Source of the DNA: Dermatemys mawii
Taxonomy: Eukaryota > Chordata > Testudines > Dermatemydidae
Length of the DNA: 64,000 nucleotides
Assembly: GCA_007922305.1 (NCBI GenBank)
Contig: ML677334.1
Coordinates: 61,916,858-61,980,857, forward strand
Reading direction: 5' to 3'
The position numbers and the translations under genes were made by a program. The notes beneath the pieces are model-generated. The model did not search any database, had not been told where the DNA came from, and was given only the letters and a program-made list of their open reading frames with translations. Shown here piece by piece: positions 48,501-62,539 of this stretch (the stretch's first letter is position 1; each line of letters opens with the position of its first letter).

Positions 48501-51500
48501 TATATAATCAAAACCAAATCACAGAATTGAATCTTCGTGCTTTATTACAGCTGAAGCAAGCAGGAAATTTTGAAGGCTTCAAGATAATAGAAATGCCCAA
48601 GTCTTCAGTACTTCTGCTCTTTTGCCTCCATCCTGAAGTGATGTTGAAAATACACATCCAGTACAGAAGTCAATGTAATTTACCAATTATATTTTTTGTT
48701 GGAAAAACTCCATAGCTGGATTTCTCAGAATTCACCAATCTTCCACGCTAATATGGTTAACTTTCAGTAAGAAAGGGGTTTCTTCTTTTAAATCCAGATG
48801 CACTTTGAATTCTATTTTAAGGCTTCTGTTGACAAATGTGTAGTGCTGTTCCCTAGTTTGCAATGACTCTCAGGGACTACAGATCCCCATAATGGGCTTA
48901 ATGCAAGGCCCAGTAAAATCAAAGGGAGACGTTTGTTTGTAATCAGTGGGCTGTGGATCATGGACAATATGTTTATTTAGGCAAAATTGTTTCTATCACA
49001 TATTCAAGTCATTAGAGTACTTTTCCTGTGAATTAACACAAAATTACACTCAGAAATCAAAGTCCTAACTAGAACTGAGACATTTATATAATATAGATGT
49101 TACAGAAGAAGTTTCAATGTGTTTGTGTTGTAAGCTTATAGACATACATATTTGAAAACTCTTTGTTTTTTACATAAACTAATGACTGTTACCATGATAA
49201 TCATTCTTGATGGAGCTTAAGTCTCCAGGGTCCCTCACATTTATGCATCTATTTTGGAGGCATTGTGATGGGCCTTTGCTTGAGGAAGGGCAGTATACAA
49301 AGAACCTCTCTTGGAGGGTCTGTTACAGTCCTTATATTCAGGGGAACACAGGGATTGCTCCCTCGGTGCACCTCAGAGGCACACAGTCTCAAAAAGGACA
49401 GGAAGGAGACAAGGTTATGGCTTTCTTGTAACTGAACTACAGACTGGATCAGCTGCAAGAGGGAGAAGGCTGTTCCATGCTAAAAGTGTGGCAATCTGCA
49501 TAGCCCTTGTGCATTGGGCTGCTGAGGCAGACACTGGGTTTCCTTTCCTCAGCTCTCCAGGGGCGGTACAACTCTGCAACAACCCCTATGGTACCAGAAG
49601 CTAAATGACACTTGGTCCTGAAGATTTAACTCTTCAAGTATTGGGTGAGAACACTATAAGAATATTATATATAGCAGTAATGCAGTTACTATTGAATGTT
49701 GGCTGCTAAGTTGCGTATGACTCCCTTTGTATTTTTATCTAAACGTGTCCTGTAATTACTCAGCCAGAGAGATAAGAATATATACCAGAGCTGTTAAACA
49801 AAACTCAGGTGTAGATTTTTGACTATAAGATGACCTCACATCATTTGAAGTAGAATTAAAACCGTTACCATGAACTGTACTGTAACCTTCCATTACTAAA
49901 GAAAGGTAAATGAATAGAGCCCTGTAACAGCTCTCCCTGAGGCTGTTAATGAGGACAACTGAAGCAGCAACAGAAGGGAATGGTGGTCTCATGCTGCATG
50001 GAGATTTAAGCAGGAAAACTATCTCCACCTAATGATAAGGCTATTACATTTTTCAGTGAAGCAGTCACAGTAACAGTGTTGTGATCTGTATCCTTGCTCA
50101 AACATTTTAAATGCATCATTCTGAGACAGAAACTGAGACTATTACAGGCAGAAGCACACCAGCTCCAGTCATGATGAGTCATGGGAATTCTGACGATCAG
50201 CCTTATTCCTTATACAGCATTGGAACTAAGTTTTGTAATGTAATAATCACAGTGTTTTGCAATTCTGTTGCTGCTTATACCCAGTTCTCTACAGCAATTT
50301 ATAAAGAGGAATGCATTTACATTCACAACATCTTTGTGTTTCTACTGATGGTATACTGCAGTATGTGGGAAGCCTGAAACAGGACTAGAACCCAGCTCTC
50401 TTAAGTCATCATTCTGGAGCTTTGCCACAAGCCAAGCTGGTTTACCCATATGAAAAAAAAACCTCTTCAATTGCCTCACACAAAGTACTGGGTTAATGTA
50501 ATATATAACACCTTGAAATCTGAATAAGTCATAAACATCTAATCTGCTACTCTGTCCTTAACTCCCAGCACGGCTGCTTGCCTCTCTGCAGTGGATTGAA
50601 ATGGAGCAGCGAGTCAAATGAATGCAATGCCAGGTTGCACAATTAAAATTTTAGATAATGATGCTGCTGAAAACTAAAACTAAAATAGTGTGCGTTATGA
50701 ATGGAAAGCATATTAGGAATTGAGCCTTCACTCTCAGTTTCTTGTCTTTTGTACGTTTCAGTTACTATAAAGTGGTCTTTTGTGGTTTAGCTTTTGGGGA
50801 AAGGTAAATGGTAGCTTAGAGAACCCCATAAACATGAAAAATAAAAATAAAACCAATGGGCTAGGGAAATTAGGTTTTTATGGATGGATGGATTTTAAAT
50901 GTGTATAATTTTCACAATAATTTCCAATATGTTCCAAGTCATCAAGAGCAGTCCCTGGTGGCAGCGACAGCAGAAGTTTTAGAAATTCAAATGACTGCTG
51001 TTAGGGGCAGTACTCTGAAAAAACTCCTACTCCACAGCAAAGTGGTAGAGTTATGCTGGCAGGCAGATTGAGAGAGAGCCACAATTTGAAATGGTACAGT
51101 GCTGCATTAGCAAGGTGCACAAGCTCATTGATCTTGACGGGTGATATCCTGATTCTTTATAAGGTTGGTTATCTTCAGCTTTTTCACAACATATATGGGG
51201 AGCTATGAGTCTCTCTTCACAGACGTTTCTCCTCTAGTACCTCACATTTTTCTCCTTGTCTCATTCCTTTCTCAGCCTCCTAGGTGTGCAACTTCACCAC
51301 ACTCTCAGGTGTCATAGCATAGGAACTTGGGGCAGGTGGGGAATCAGCCACACTGAATCTTGATTGGGCCTTGCAGATTAGAGGGAGAGGCTCAGGCAAA
51401 GAGTTATCTAAACTGTCTGCAGTACATCTTTAAACTATGATAGCATTGCTTCATTTATGTGTGTCTCTCCTGAGTAGCTGGTGTGCACACTGTGTCTTTG

Positions 51501-53050
51501 GAAGATACTTTGGCAGTTCCGTTAGCTAGGTTTTTAAGATGATAATTCCAATGTGTTTAATGGTATTCATGGTTTTACTATTAATGGAAAACTTTTGAAC
51601 TCCTACATAGATTAAAAGATGTGCAGGATGACTCTGATCAGATTTTGGCTTTTTGAATATAGCTGCTTTATGCGCCGTACAATAACTTGATGTTATTAGT
51701 GTCACCACATACACTCAGTTAAATAGCACCTGCTTTCCTATATTGACAGGCACTGCTTTGACAACAACCAACTGAATGGTGCTGAATCTTTATAAACCTG
51801 AGAAATATCATTATAATTGCACCTGACTAGAGCCTACTGATACAGAAGTCTGAGTGCCAAAGTGAGGATCCCAATGCAAACTTTTCCATTATTAAAGGAT
51901 GGTGATCCAATTATATGGATGGCTTAATATTGAAATAGAGACCAGCTGCAAAGTTCAGCTCCACACCGAAACTATTCGACATAGAGATGATAAGAAGAGT
52001 TCAAAAAGCATCCCTTTTAGTGATTTCCCCCCGCCCCCACTGGATTGGCTCCGTTTTCTTTGTACTCCTTTTGCAAAAAATTGAAACTCTCTGGGACCTG
52101 TCATTTAGCCATGTTGTGGTGCCTGATGTGCTAAGAACTTCAGTATCAGATCTGCAGTGTTTGTCTACAGACCATGTTACAATTTTTGAGCAACAACTGC
52201 TAGTTTCTGTGGCAGGATGAGCCTGCTGAAAAAGATGCCAAGTCTGTTGCACTGTGAATGTTGCCATGCACCTCTATGGGCAACAACAAAAAAAAAAGAA
52301 GAAAAGTGAGACAAGGAGCAAGAATTTTCTTGCCAAGTTCTCGTGTAATCTAGGAAGAAGTTTCCTCAGAAGGGAAAAAAAAAAGCAAGAAGTTCAATTA
52401 CAAAGGGCCTAAACCCTTTGGGTTACCCTATTTCTAACCACTAGATACAGAATTCTACTCCTAGAGTCAGGGTTGGGCTCCAGGATTCCTGATAACTAAT
52501 ATTCTGCTGTTGACTAATACATAGTTGTGTAACTCACTGGGAAAGTCCTGTTCCAGTGACTGGTCTGAAAAGGGGTTGATAATTATTCCTGTAGCTCAAA
52601 CAGTAAGGGTCAACACTAAGATATTGGGAGTGCAAAAGCTACTGTTGAGCTATATGAATGGAATACATATTACTCACATGGTAAAAATACCTATTTCAAA
52701 ACAGATTTTGTACTTAAAAATGGTAAATCCCCAAACTATACATTTATTATTTCAGTAATTTATCAGACGTTGCTCCACTCAATCCACAAAGGATGTGAGT
52801 CAGTAGCAGCTGTTAGCTTAAGGTTTGGGATCTTAGCACAAGCTGTGAAAATGTATGCTTTTTAGCTTTGGAGATCACTGGTTCAATCCCTTGGCATGGT
52901 CCAAGCCAGTATCTGCCTCACTTGTTGGTGTTCTATAGGGGCACAGTTGAAGGATATGCTTCATACTGGAAAGGCTGGGGAAACTAGAGGAAGAATGCAA
53001 TAGCCAGACCTGCTGACACATGTATGCTACAGATGCTCCTGTATATATTC
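45594..53050. other. Intergenic, mostly unassigned
   Basis: Likely interspersed repeats: 46450-46710 (GC-richer, ending GAGAACCTCTGCTTTAGAC) and a possible tRNA/MIR-like SINE end on the minus strand near 50375-50445 (GGGTTCTAGTCCTG). A box-B-like GGTTCAATCCC at about 52879-52889 has no convincing tRNA cloverleaf. The longest open frames (47110-47553 minus, 147 codons; 45653-46000 minus) have no domain or splice support. Confidence 0.4.
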
Positions 53051-53562
53051 AGAGTATGTCTGCACTACAAAATTAGGGCAATTTTATAGAAGTCGATTTT
53101 TCAGACCCAACTTTATACAAGGGCATTACGTTGACAGAGTGTGTCCACAGTACCATGGCTAGCATTGACTTTTGGAGCGGTGCACTGTGGATAGCTATCC
53201 CACGGTCCTCACAGTCTCTGCTGCCCGTTGGAATTCTGGGTTAAGCTCCCAATGCCTAATGAGGCAAAAACATTGTCACAGGTGGTTTTGGGTACATGTC
53301 GTCAGTCTCCCCTCTCTTCCTCCCTCCCTCCATGAAAGCAATGGCAAACAATCATATCAAGTCTTTTTTCCTGGATTACTCATGCAGACGCAATAGCACT
53401 GCAAGTATGGAGCCCGATCAGCTTACTGCTGCAGTTTTGAGCATTGTAAACACCTCGCGCTTTATTCTGCAGTATTTGCAGAATCGGGCAAGGTGGTGAC
53501 GACAGCGGGATCACGAGAGTGATGAGGACATGGACACAGACATTCCTGAAAGTACGGGGTAA
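53051..53562 (+). pseudogene. Harbinger transposase 5' fragment, same family as 1108-2876
   Basis: Opens with the terminus GAGTATGTCTGCACTAC, then AAAATTAGG and ATAGAAGTCGATTTTTC as in the copy ending at 2876. The coding part from 53296 includes MKAMANNHIKSFFLDY and MEPDQLTAAVLSIVNTSRFI and reaches a stop after QNRARW; the frame resumes with ESDEDMDTDIPESTG. It breaks off at about 53562, before the catalytic region, so it is a truncated copy in opposite orientation to the first one. Confidence 0.8.
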
Positions 53563-55337
53563 AATCTTTTCTTCATTTTCACAATAAAAGAAAAAAAATT
53601 GTCAATGAAAACACCACCAATATATTTTAAAAAAATCTTAATTAGTTATGGTGGCTAAGAGACAACACTGTACTTATCTCTCATGTCAATTACACAACCC
53701 AGGTGCTTAAATAAAAGGAAACGACTGGTTACTTATACCTTACTCATATAATAAGCATCACTATATTATTCCAATTGAAGATAAAGAAATACATTACAAT
53801 ACAACAGCCATTTCTTTTAAACTGTTATTTAATTTTGTGACTTTATTATCTTTAATATTAAAGCTGTATTCTTCATGAGCCCTTCCTTTGCTGATGCTTA
53901 TGGAAAATTGCACCATATCCATCTAATGGGTATACAAGTTCTAGTTATAATCAGGACATTCACTGACACAATGTTGCCAATGAGAAGTCATCTTTGTTTT
54001 TCAAAGAGGTGGGATTAGTGGGTAGCAGACACCACAAGGACAGTTCAAGGTGGGGTTCATCAGTTTGAGATCAGCTGAGGCACAATTGCTTATTCCACCC
54101 CATAAATGTAAAAGTACCTTCAGGGCCTTTCACCTGTTTGTTGCATCTGACAACCATCTTTAAGAACGCATAGTAAATAACTCAGGCTTGTATGAGGCTG
54201 CAAATGTATTCAATCACTGGTTAAAAAAATAGGTGCTAAAAAGCTCATGAACAGTTTTATGCATGGTGATAACCTAGAAGTAATGCACAATGGGTAAATA
54301 TAGGGACAAAGGCAAGGAAATTGATCACAATGAGTACTTTAAAATTCATTGGGGGCGAATACTGGTAAATGCTAGTATTTTCATGTTACTACTGCAAAGA
54401 AGCAGGTAGTCAGCATTCCATTTCCACAATTACAATCTTCTCTTTATGTGTCTAGCACTAAGTCATTACTACCGCAGAGTGTATTTTGCCTCTCTTTTTA
54501 CTGTCTGCTCATTCTTCTAAACTGTATTTCAAAGTTCCTTCTGTCTGTGGCACAAAAAGGAACCAGTGTATTATTTAAACTGTTTCTCCAATATCTGATT
54601 CCCCCCAGAGCCTGGTAAAATGTTCTACTCACACCATTGCTGTTCCATTCCATTCATTTTATTTCTTTCTGGATTCAGCTATTTCTAGTCTGACCTCCTG
54701 TATATCACAGCACCACCAATACCTGCAAGCACCTGCACCCTAAACCCAACAACTGAAATGAGACCAAAATGCCAAAGCTGAGCCATTTGCGCTGCTAGTT
54801 CCAAAAAAAAAAAAATCATCATGGAACATATTCCTGGATTGGAAAATTTCAGCCCAAACAATTAAAGTCTGGCAAAAATATAAGCAATTGAAAACAGTGT
54901 TTTATAACTGGCCATGTTGGGCAGCCTTAGTAATAGAGAGTACTACCTGTTCCACCAATAATAATGGCAAAATAGCCATTAAGCTGATCTCTGTTAGACT
55001 TTGATGATTAGATTAACTTGTATACTTTGGTCTCTTTCTTGTACTAGGCTGTATACTGTGGCTATATTTCTGTAGTTGCATTTCTGCCAGCTCTTTGATT
55101 AATAGAACGTTATCCACATATTGTCTTCCTATGCTTTATTGTCTTGCTTGATATTGCATCTAATCTTGTTGGTTCATAAACATAACTTCTCTTTAAATAG
55201 CACTGCTTCCTTATGAGCATTGATTAGGCATTCTCAAAACTCCTGTTACATTATTCAACTCATCTCAGGTAGTTTCACTGAGAAAAGGGGCAGTTCAATA
55301 CACTGGAAATGGCTGTGTTCAGTGGATGGGTGTTTTC
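53563..55337. other. Intergenic, unassigned
   Basis: AT-rich, no gene. A short stretch at 54680-54715 (CTAGTCTGACCTCCTGTATA) resembles a CR1-type repeat core. Confidence 0.4.
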
Positions 55338-55650
55338 CCTCGGGGTATGTCCGTATTACAATTAGAAGAAAAAAAACAAAAAACCCTGTGGCACTGAGTC
55401 TCAGAACCCAGGTTAATTGACTGGGGCTTGGAGGTTCAGGCTGCCTGGCTAAAAATCGTAGTGTAGTTGTCCAGGCTCAGACTGGAGCCCAGGATCTGAG
55501 TCATGAACCCTCACAGGATTTCAGAGCCCAGGCTCCAGCCTGAGCCCCAAAAGTCTGCATGGCTGTTTTTAGCTCCACGAACTGGAGTTAGCAGCTCCAG
55601 GCCAGTTGTGGTCTTTTATTGCAGTGTAGATGTATCGTCAGTGTCTGTAA
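55338..55650. mobile_element. Degraded foldback MITE
   Basis: GGGTATGTCCGTATTACAATTA at the left is inverted as TTTTATTGCAGTGTAGATGT at the right. The interior is CAGGCTCAGACTGGAGCCC-rich with complementary halves. Target duplications are not clear. Confidence 0.55.
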
Positions 55651-58600
55651 TGACTGCTACTATGTGTGTCCCTCACAGGAGGTAAACATAATTATGGTCT
55701 AGATTACGTTTCTTTGAGATTCCTTGAGACAACAGAAGGTGGTCCAGTAATATTACCTCATTGATCTTATCTCACTAAAGAAGAAGGAACAAAGCTGCAA
55801 AGCCCTGTGCTCTCACTGGAGTATGGTGCTTCTGTACCATCCCTTGCTACAGGCCGTATCTAAAGGCTACAAACACTGCTTACAGTAACAAATAATTTGA
55901 TCGAAGCTTTAAATTGCAAACACTTTTAAAAAGAGTGATTTTAATATTTATTCCAAATTCAACACACAGCACTAACTTATTTTGGAGAGGGGATGGGAAG
56001 AGGAGATATATGTTAAGGATGCTTGAGAATCACATTTAGCTTTTTATGAAGTAGGCCTACTCTAGTTAGGAGGAGATGGTCTACATATTCAGACTATTAG
56101 AGGCTGAGATTTCAGAGCATGGTTTATCTAGAATAAGCCAAATCCTTAAAAGTAAAACATTGAAACCAAAAGTTATGTTTTCCAAAATACTCCCCTTGGA
56201 AAATATATAAATATCAAAGTTTTATTTTTCTTTTTTGCAAGAATTCATCAAATGACTGGGTAAATGATCAACTCAGTGAAATAAGCTATGATGCTTTGTT
56301 ACCTGTTTGGTTAATCATATTCATTGCACAGTGCTGCACTGAAAGTGGCCCATGGGGCTGCATTGAAAAGGCTGTTCTAATCATCTGAAGAGACAGAGGA
56401 ATGGCTTTTCTCCAGAAGAAATAAACAAAGGAGAAAAATATATCCTGCAGAATTGTCAGTAAACAACAAGCAATATCCACCCTCAGTCATAAGTGCTTTT
56501 AAAGTAAGGCAAGTAATTTTGTTCATAATGTTTGAACTAGTGTATTTATTTAAAACAACAAAATAATCCACCACTACAAAAAATAAAAACAATCTTTTTC
56601 CATTCATTGCTAAAGCTTATCCAGTGAACATCAAGCAGATTTTTAGAACAGGCATTTCCTGGGTCAACAAGCACATATTGTTCCTCAACATGGTACTCAT
56701 TGGCATACGCCTACCCGCAGCTGGCTAAAGTCACTGGTCATGGCAAGACACAAAGCAAAATACATTGAAATACAGCTTAATGCAGTGCATGAAGTACTTA
56801 GGTTTTCTGAGTCTGCTGCTGGCTTTCCATTTAGGTAACAAAATAAGTGCAGCTATAGAAAGCAATTTGAACATTGCTAAGTAAGTCTGAAATCTACCAT
56901 TACCAAAATGCATGTATTAATGGGACCTCAATGCCTGAGGGGGTAGATACTGAGATCTACAGCTTTTTATCTCTGTCACCAGTTGAAATCCAGCCCAGAC
57001 TGGTAGCAAATTAAAGTTGCTTCCAACTCACAGCTGTTTGTTTGACCTTATGAAATGACATTGATGATCTTAGCCCAGTTTCAAATAAGCGCCACCCAAC
57101 ACTCCTCCAACTACCCACCGCTACCCCTGCCAGATGGGCTATCTCAACAAGGAGACCAAGGAAATGAACCAGGATAGTCTAGTCTCATTGTCCAAAAAGG
57201 GCAAAACATAAGCAGTGCAACAGTGAAAAGTTGTATGAATTTTAAAATTATTGTGGCATTGACAGTCTAAGGTGGCATTAGTATAAATTTATTTCTTAAG
57301 GTAGGAGTGCTAACCTGACAATGTCCCTTTAAATTAAAGGGGTTAAAATAAAAAAATTAACAGGACAGCCCCAAGCTGCAAAGTTATAATAAAAGTATTG
57401 GGATCTACTGTCCCCTTGATTTGTTGGTGTAGGGGAGGAGATTGATGTTACTCTAAAGTAATGCACAAGTCATAATTTAATTAGTCATTCATATTATTAT
57501 AATCAGTTGTTAACAATTAGTCATTTTAATAGCTCCATAAATGTGCATGGTACTTTGCAGACATAGAGGAAAACACATTATGTACCCTGTAAAAAGGACA
57601 GACAAGAAAAACAAAGTCACAGGACAATATAAGTGAGGGAAAGTATGAAAACATTATTTTACTTATTTCTTCAGCTTTAAATAATAAACACACACACACG
57701 ACTCTAGGCACCATATAATAATGTCCATACCAATATTAGTGGAGAAGAGAACAAAGTCATTGTAACCTATATATTATTTCAATGTATATGTTTTATTCAT
57801 ATAATGGATGTGTCACCTAATAAACCAGTAGCCAATTATTGAGAGCCACAGAATAGGTTTCATTGTTATACAACACATAAATGTGATGTTACATGCAACT
57901 GATTTGTTGTTAAGCACCCTTTCCCAATAATTAGCTATTAATATTGTCCTCCTCCATATGACAGAAGGCTTTTTTGTTTGGTAGTTTTCTTATTGCTTCA
58001 TTAGCAACACTTTTAATTAAACAATACTGAGGGAGCTGCAAAGGCAGATGTATTTCCTAGGGACTAATGATTGGCTGGAAGGAATTTATAACCAAAAGGC
58101 TCCACCAAGGACCATTAATCCCAGCTAATCATTAATTCTTAGGGAGTACTTTGCAGTTGGTTTGTTACTTTTGTTACAAAATTAACACTGATGACACACA
58201 CACACGCGCAACATGAAGGGTTTTGTAACTGGTGATGCAGTTTCATCTAGTATGTACAAGGTGCTTTAATACAATTAATGCCCTGTACAGTAGCCAATCA
58301 GATTTCTTGAAGCATCTTTCATTCTATTCATATTTGTAAAAGGGATAGACATTCATATATTTTTTATTTTCTTTTCCTTTTAATGTTTTGGCTAAAGTTT
58401 TAAAGTGCTTGACCAGCTTTTATTCAGGTAAAGGTCCCACTGAAATCAATGGCAGAGTTGCCATGAGGCAACCCATAGTAGAAACTAGAAAGTGTCAGAA
58501 AAAAAAACAAAAATCCATGAAAAGTTTTGACATTTCTAACATGTTTGTAGTTTTCAGGGTTCAAAAAACAGACCCATGATTTATTTATTTAAAATTTTGT

Positions 58601-58930
58601 GTGAAAAATTAACAGAAAAGTAAGGATCAAAAACTTCACAAATTATCATCAGAACAGTTAGTCAATATGTCCTTTATTGAAAACTATGTTACTGGCAAAT
58701 GATTTACCAAATCCCTTTTCTCACACTTATTTTCAGTAAATGAAGCATGTTGATATGTGTGTAATAAATATAGCTATATAAGTTCATGAAAAAATACAAT
58801 ATTTCAAAGAATTCAGCAGGTTTTTTTTGCAAAGTATTGAAAAAAAGGCTTTTTAGGAAAACACTTCTCATCTGAAAATAAAACTCCCTCAGTAAAAACT
58901 GAGTTAACAATGTCCACTTTAACCCTTTAT
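55651..58930. other. AT-rich intergenic DNA with possible conserved block
   Basis: No gene recognised. 57860-58140 has a texture suggestive of conserved non-coding DNA. Short CA tracts at about 57690 and 58195. Confidence 0.35.
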
Positions 58931-59420
58931 ATATGAGAAGCTACAGATGTGGCCAGTCCCTTCAGAGGAAGGCAGAAGAAAAAGACCACCATAGAATATA
59001 ACTGGCCAATGGGCGAAAAACAAAATCCTTCCTGAACTTTGCTGGTGACCATGTGAAGCTCTGAAGCATGAGATTTGATTATTGTCATTGTCTTATTGTA
59101 GAGCTATAAGTGTTATTATTTACATGTTGAGAGCAATGCAGTTTTTCCTGTTCTGTCTCCATGGCCCGTAAAGGAAGGGAATAAGCAAGGGGGATTTTCA
59201 GATTCCAAGGCTAAAAGGGATCCCTCCCACAACCATCTAGTCCTCTCTTGCCACAGGCTATGGAGTTTCTCTCAGAACTGGATTAAAGTATTTTAGTAAG
59301 ATGTCTAATTATCATTTGCTAGTGCATAAACAAACCTTTGATCTTTGATGGAGTCCATTACGGCAGTGTTATTCATTCTTCCCTTTTCTAATTTCCCTCT
59401 TCTGTGCAGGTCATCTGTAT
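58931..59420. repeat. Diverged CR1-type LINE fragment
   Basis: Blocks CAGAGGAAGGCAGAAGAAAA, AAATCCTTCCTGAACTTTGC and AGATTCCAAGGCTAAAAGGG then ACCATCTAGTCC resemble pieces of CR1-type reptile repeats. Strongly degraded; the boundaries are approximate. Confidence 0.5.
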
Positions 59421-60812
59421 TTTTAAAATAAGAAGGTTGCAACCATTTGTTAATGGCAGCTGCCTGTGGCTCTGGATAAAAAACATTCGGTCTGTATGGA
59501 AACTAATGAGAAAATAAATGGATGTGTATTTTCAAAGAGATGTTATTAGATCCTGGTACAGTTGTTTTTTCATGCCTGGTGTGTACTTACTGCAGACTGC
59601 ACGACAACTAATCCAGACATTAGTCTCAATGTAGAGTCCATTCATCAGGTACTTGTCTTGGAGCCCATCAACTTGCCCTTCGAAGACATATAGAATTTGA
59701 CCCTGTGACAACATGCAGGATTGAGCGCATCAAACTTTGTGTGTCATTGATTTAATCTTACATTGAATTACGACAATTTCATGACTGACAAATTAACTGA
59801 TTATTCTCAGAGCATTGTGAAATCAAGTCGGCGTGGTTAAACTTTATGACGACAATGGAACTGATATCACAAGGATCCTAATTGTTTGGGAGTTGTGGTA
59901 ATTATACAGTATTCTTAAACACTCAGACTAATGAATCATTTCCAACTCTTTTTCTTGCAAAGATTCATGCTTCAACATTTCTTTTCTTCTTCCTTGTACA
60001 AGAAAATGGTTTCCATCCTCTTGTGTGGTGGTTTGTGTTACTGTGGTTGCACGAGAATTCTACTTCTCTTCATTTGTAAAAGTGTAAATAGCAGATTAGA
60101 GCTGCACAAGGAATCATCATCTTCTTATATTCTTTATTTCCCCTCAACTTATTTGCAATTGACACTTTGTGTTGTTTAGTTTCATTTTAAACATATTTTC
60201 CTAGATACATAGCACACGAATATTCTCTAAAATGATCCAAACCACCTGTTTTAGGTTTCTTGGTTTTCAATCCATGCTGTGCCTAAAAAGCTGACTATAC
60301 TAAAATCAGCTTTAGGAAAACATTGCGGCCGAATTGCCAGTTCAAGTACTACATCTTTACACAATGTGATCTAAAATGATTTGGTTACAAAGGCTCCTAA
60401 CCACCAGAGAGTGAAGCCCTGGATCTACTGACTTCACTAGGACCAAGATTTTCATCCAGAGGTTTAACTTTCAAAAGGGACTAGTGATTGTCTCTGCGCA
60501 ACTTGTAGCACCCAAAAGTGATTTTTCAAAAGGAGCTATGCATCCACCCTCTCAAAATCAGGCTAAAAATGGGGCAGCACAAATCATTAGTCACTTTTGA
60601 AAATGTAGGGCAAAGCTTAGAGCAGAAGGTGCAGTTGACCCATATATATGACATCTCAATATAATGAGGTCTATGTGGGACACGATGCATTGATAAGGAC
60701 CTAAAATTAATGGCACATTAAAATGAAGAAAACAGAAACATTATGGCATTGATAACATTTGAGCTAATACAAAATGTTCTGAACCTCAAATCTGATAATT
60801 CAGCTTTTTTCT
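59421..60812. other. Intergenic, unassigned
   Basis: No gene recognised. GATGT at 60813-60817 is the target copy of the following solo LTR. Confidence 0.4.
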
Positions 60813-60817
60813 GATGT

Positions 60818-61597
60818 TGTCAGGATTGCTTCCCCACTCTGAACTCTAGGGTACAGATGTGGGGACCCGCATAAAAAAACAAATAACCCCCCCCCCAAGC
60901 TTATTTTACCAGCTTGGGTTAAAATGTTTTTTCTCAAAACACAACTTCTTCTGTATCTGGACCTGGTACACTGCCACCACCAAACTAGGTCTAGGGTAGT
61001 TTGGGACCCTTCTTTCCCTTTCCACTAACCCCCCAAACTTCTTTCTTCCCTGGGAAGCTTGAGAGAGAAAAAACAAACCTTGCCTGCTCCTGCGAGACGT
61101 GCCCAATCCAAAACCAGAATCTTACACAATGAAAAACAAGCAGTCAGCTTCTTAAAAGAAAGATTTTAATAAAAAAAAAGAAAGAATAAATCCCTTATAA
61201 CCATCAATAAAACAGCATCTACCATAATCAACAAAAGGATTTAAAAATCAAACCTCTCCCCCAAGGCAACTTTCTCCCACTGTTGATATCTCTGCTAAAT
61301 CTTACAATCTCAAAAAGCACCCTGCCAACACTCACCACTGAAAACCCTCCAAGTAATAAAAAGAAGGTAAACTTACTGACTACAGTACTTGATAGAATCT
61401 TATAATTACAGTAAAAGACATAGCTGTGTTCATCCCATAGCCGAGGTGAACAGAGAAAAACCCAAAGAGAAACTGAAACTTAAAATCCTTTGTCTCTTGA
61501 GGAATTTCTCATTGGTCAGTTGTCCACCTCTCAGGTTACCTTTAGCTTAATCCCTTACAGGTAAACAATAATTCTAGGCTACTTCACACTTATAACA
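60818..61597 (-). mobile_element. Solo LTR, second family
   Basis: 780 bp from TGTCAGGATTGCTTCCCC to CACTTATAACA, with TG...CA ends and a perfect 5-bp direct repeat GATGT (60813-60817 and 61598-61602). The block AAGATTTTAATAAAA lies in the same relative position as in the LTR at 20071, so the sense strand is probably minus. No internal region. From memory the start (CTGAACTCTAGGGTACAGAT) belongs to a common turtle LTR family. Confidence 0.85.
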
Positions 61598-61602
61598 GAT
61601 GT

Positions 61603-61844
61603 CATTAATTTTGTAATCAAAAACAGATTCCACAAATATAGTTCTAACACTTAGTGGGATAGCAATGACATGAAGTGATGAGTAAAACATAACACAATTC
61701 ATTCACTTAGATTGAAAGCAATCTACTTTTAAAGGGAAGTTTTTATTTCTCACTTTCAGAGGTTTCATTCACTCTCTGATTCAGCCCAGCAACTATAAAA
61801 CACAGCTTTCCATCTGGCTATACCAAAAGACGGACAGGAGACAC
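61603..61844. other. Spacer before DIRS-like element
   Basis: Nothing recognised. Confidence 0.4.
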
Positions 61845-62297
61845 TTGATATGGTTTTAATCGGACCAAAACTTTATTATTAGATGGCTGACACTATCTGG
61901 CAGATAAAAGTGTACAGTGCAGGTAACTGCCAGCTACCTCACTTTTTCCATCTGGGTTCCTCAAACCAAATCACTGCTGGAACTTTACCATCCATCCCAT
62001 CCCTGTACTAGGAGGGTTAAGATGAGCTATAAGAAAAAAGGAGTTGGCTCCCTTCCATAGCATTCATAGGGATTCTTAGATGCCCACCCCCATTGTATTC
62101 CTTTAACCAATGCCTCCTTTTTAAGTCCTTTACCAAGCCATGTTTCTGATCAATGTATACCTTCCCCATTGAGTACCTGCACTGGACATCTGCCACAAGG
62201 AGGCACTAGTAATTTGTTTGGCTGCCTCCTCACCAAGCACAGTTGGGTTCCCAGACATTTCTTAGTGACCATTTTTATATCAGCCAACAATGTGTCT

Positions 62298-62510
62298 TTA
62301 CCCCAAGTCCAACAGGTGAACCCCATTCACCAAAATAACTCCATTGCCCCTAGGCCACACAAAGATAATTGAGAATGCCAATTGCTGGGTTGCCAATGAC
62401 ACCATGTACTGCAGCACACTTTCCTCTGTAACAGGCCATATCAGTGACCAGTGTTCCAAATCTTGAAATTGCAAAAAAATCATTGCATCACTGACAACAT
62501 CATACACCAA
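62298..62510 (-). pseudogene. Tyrosine recombinase N-terminal remnant
   Basis: The frame contains WPVTEESVLQYMVSLATQQL, which matches the N-terminal helical (core-binding) part of tyrosine recombinases of DIRS-like elements, with the pattern WPV(T/P)E(x)xVLQYMV. The catalytic part with the R-H-R-Y residues is not seen, so the domain is truncated. Confidence 0.55.
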
Positions 62511-62539
62511 GGCTCCATAGCTCTAGCGGCATGCGCGCA

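Noticed and set aside
52860..52900. Possible tRNA or tRNA-derived SINE from a box-B-like GGTTCAATCCC
   Set aside because: No box A at the right distance and no cloverleaf stem could be drawn.
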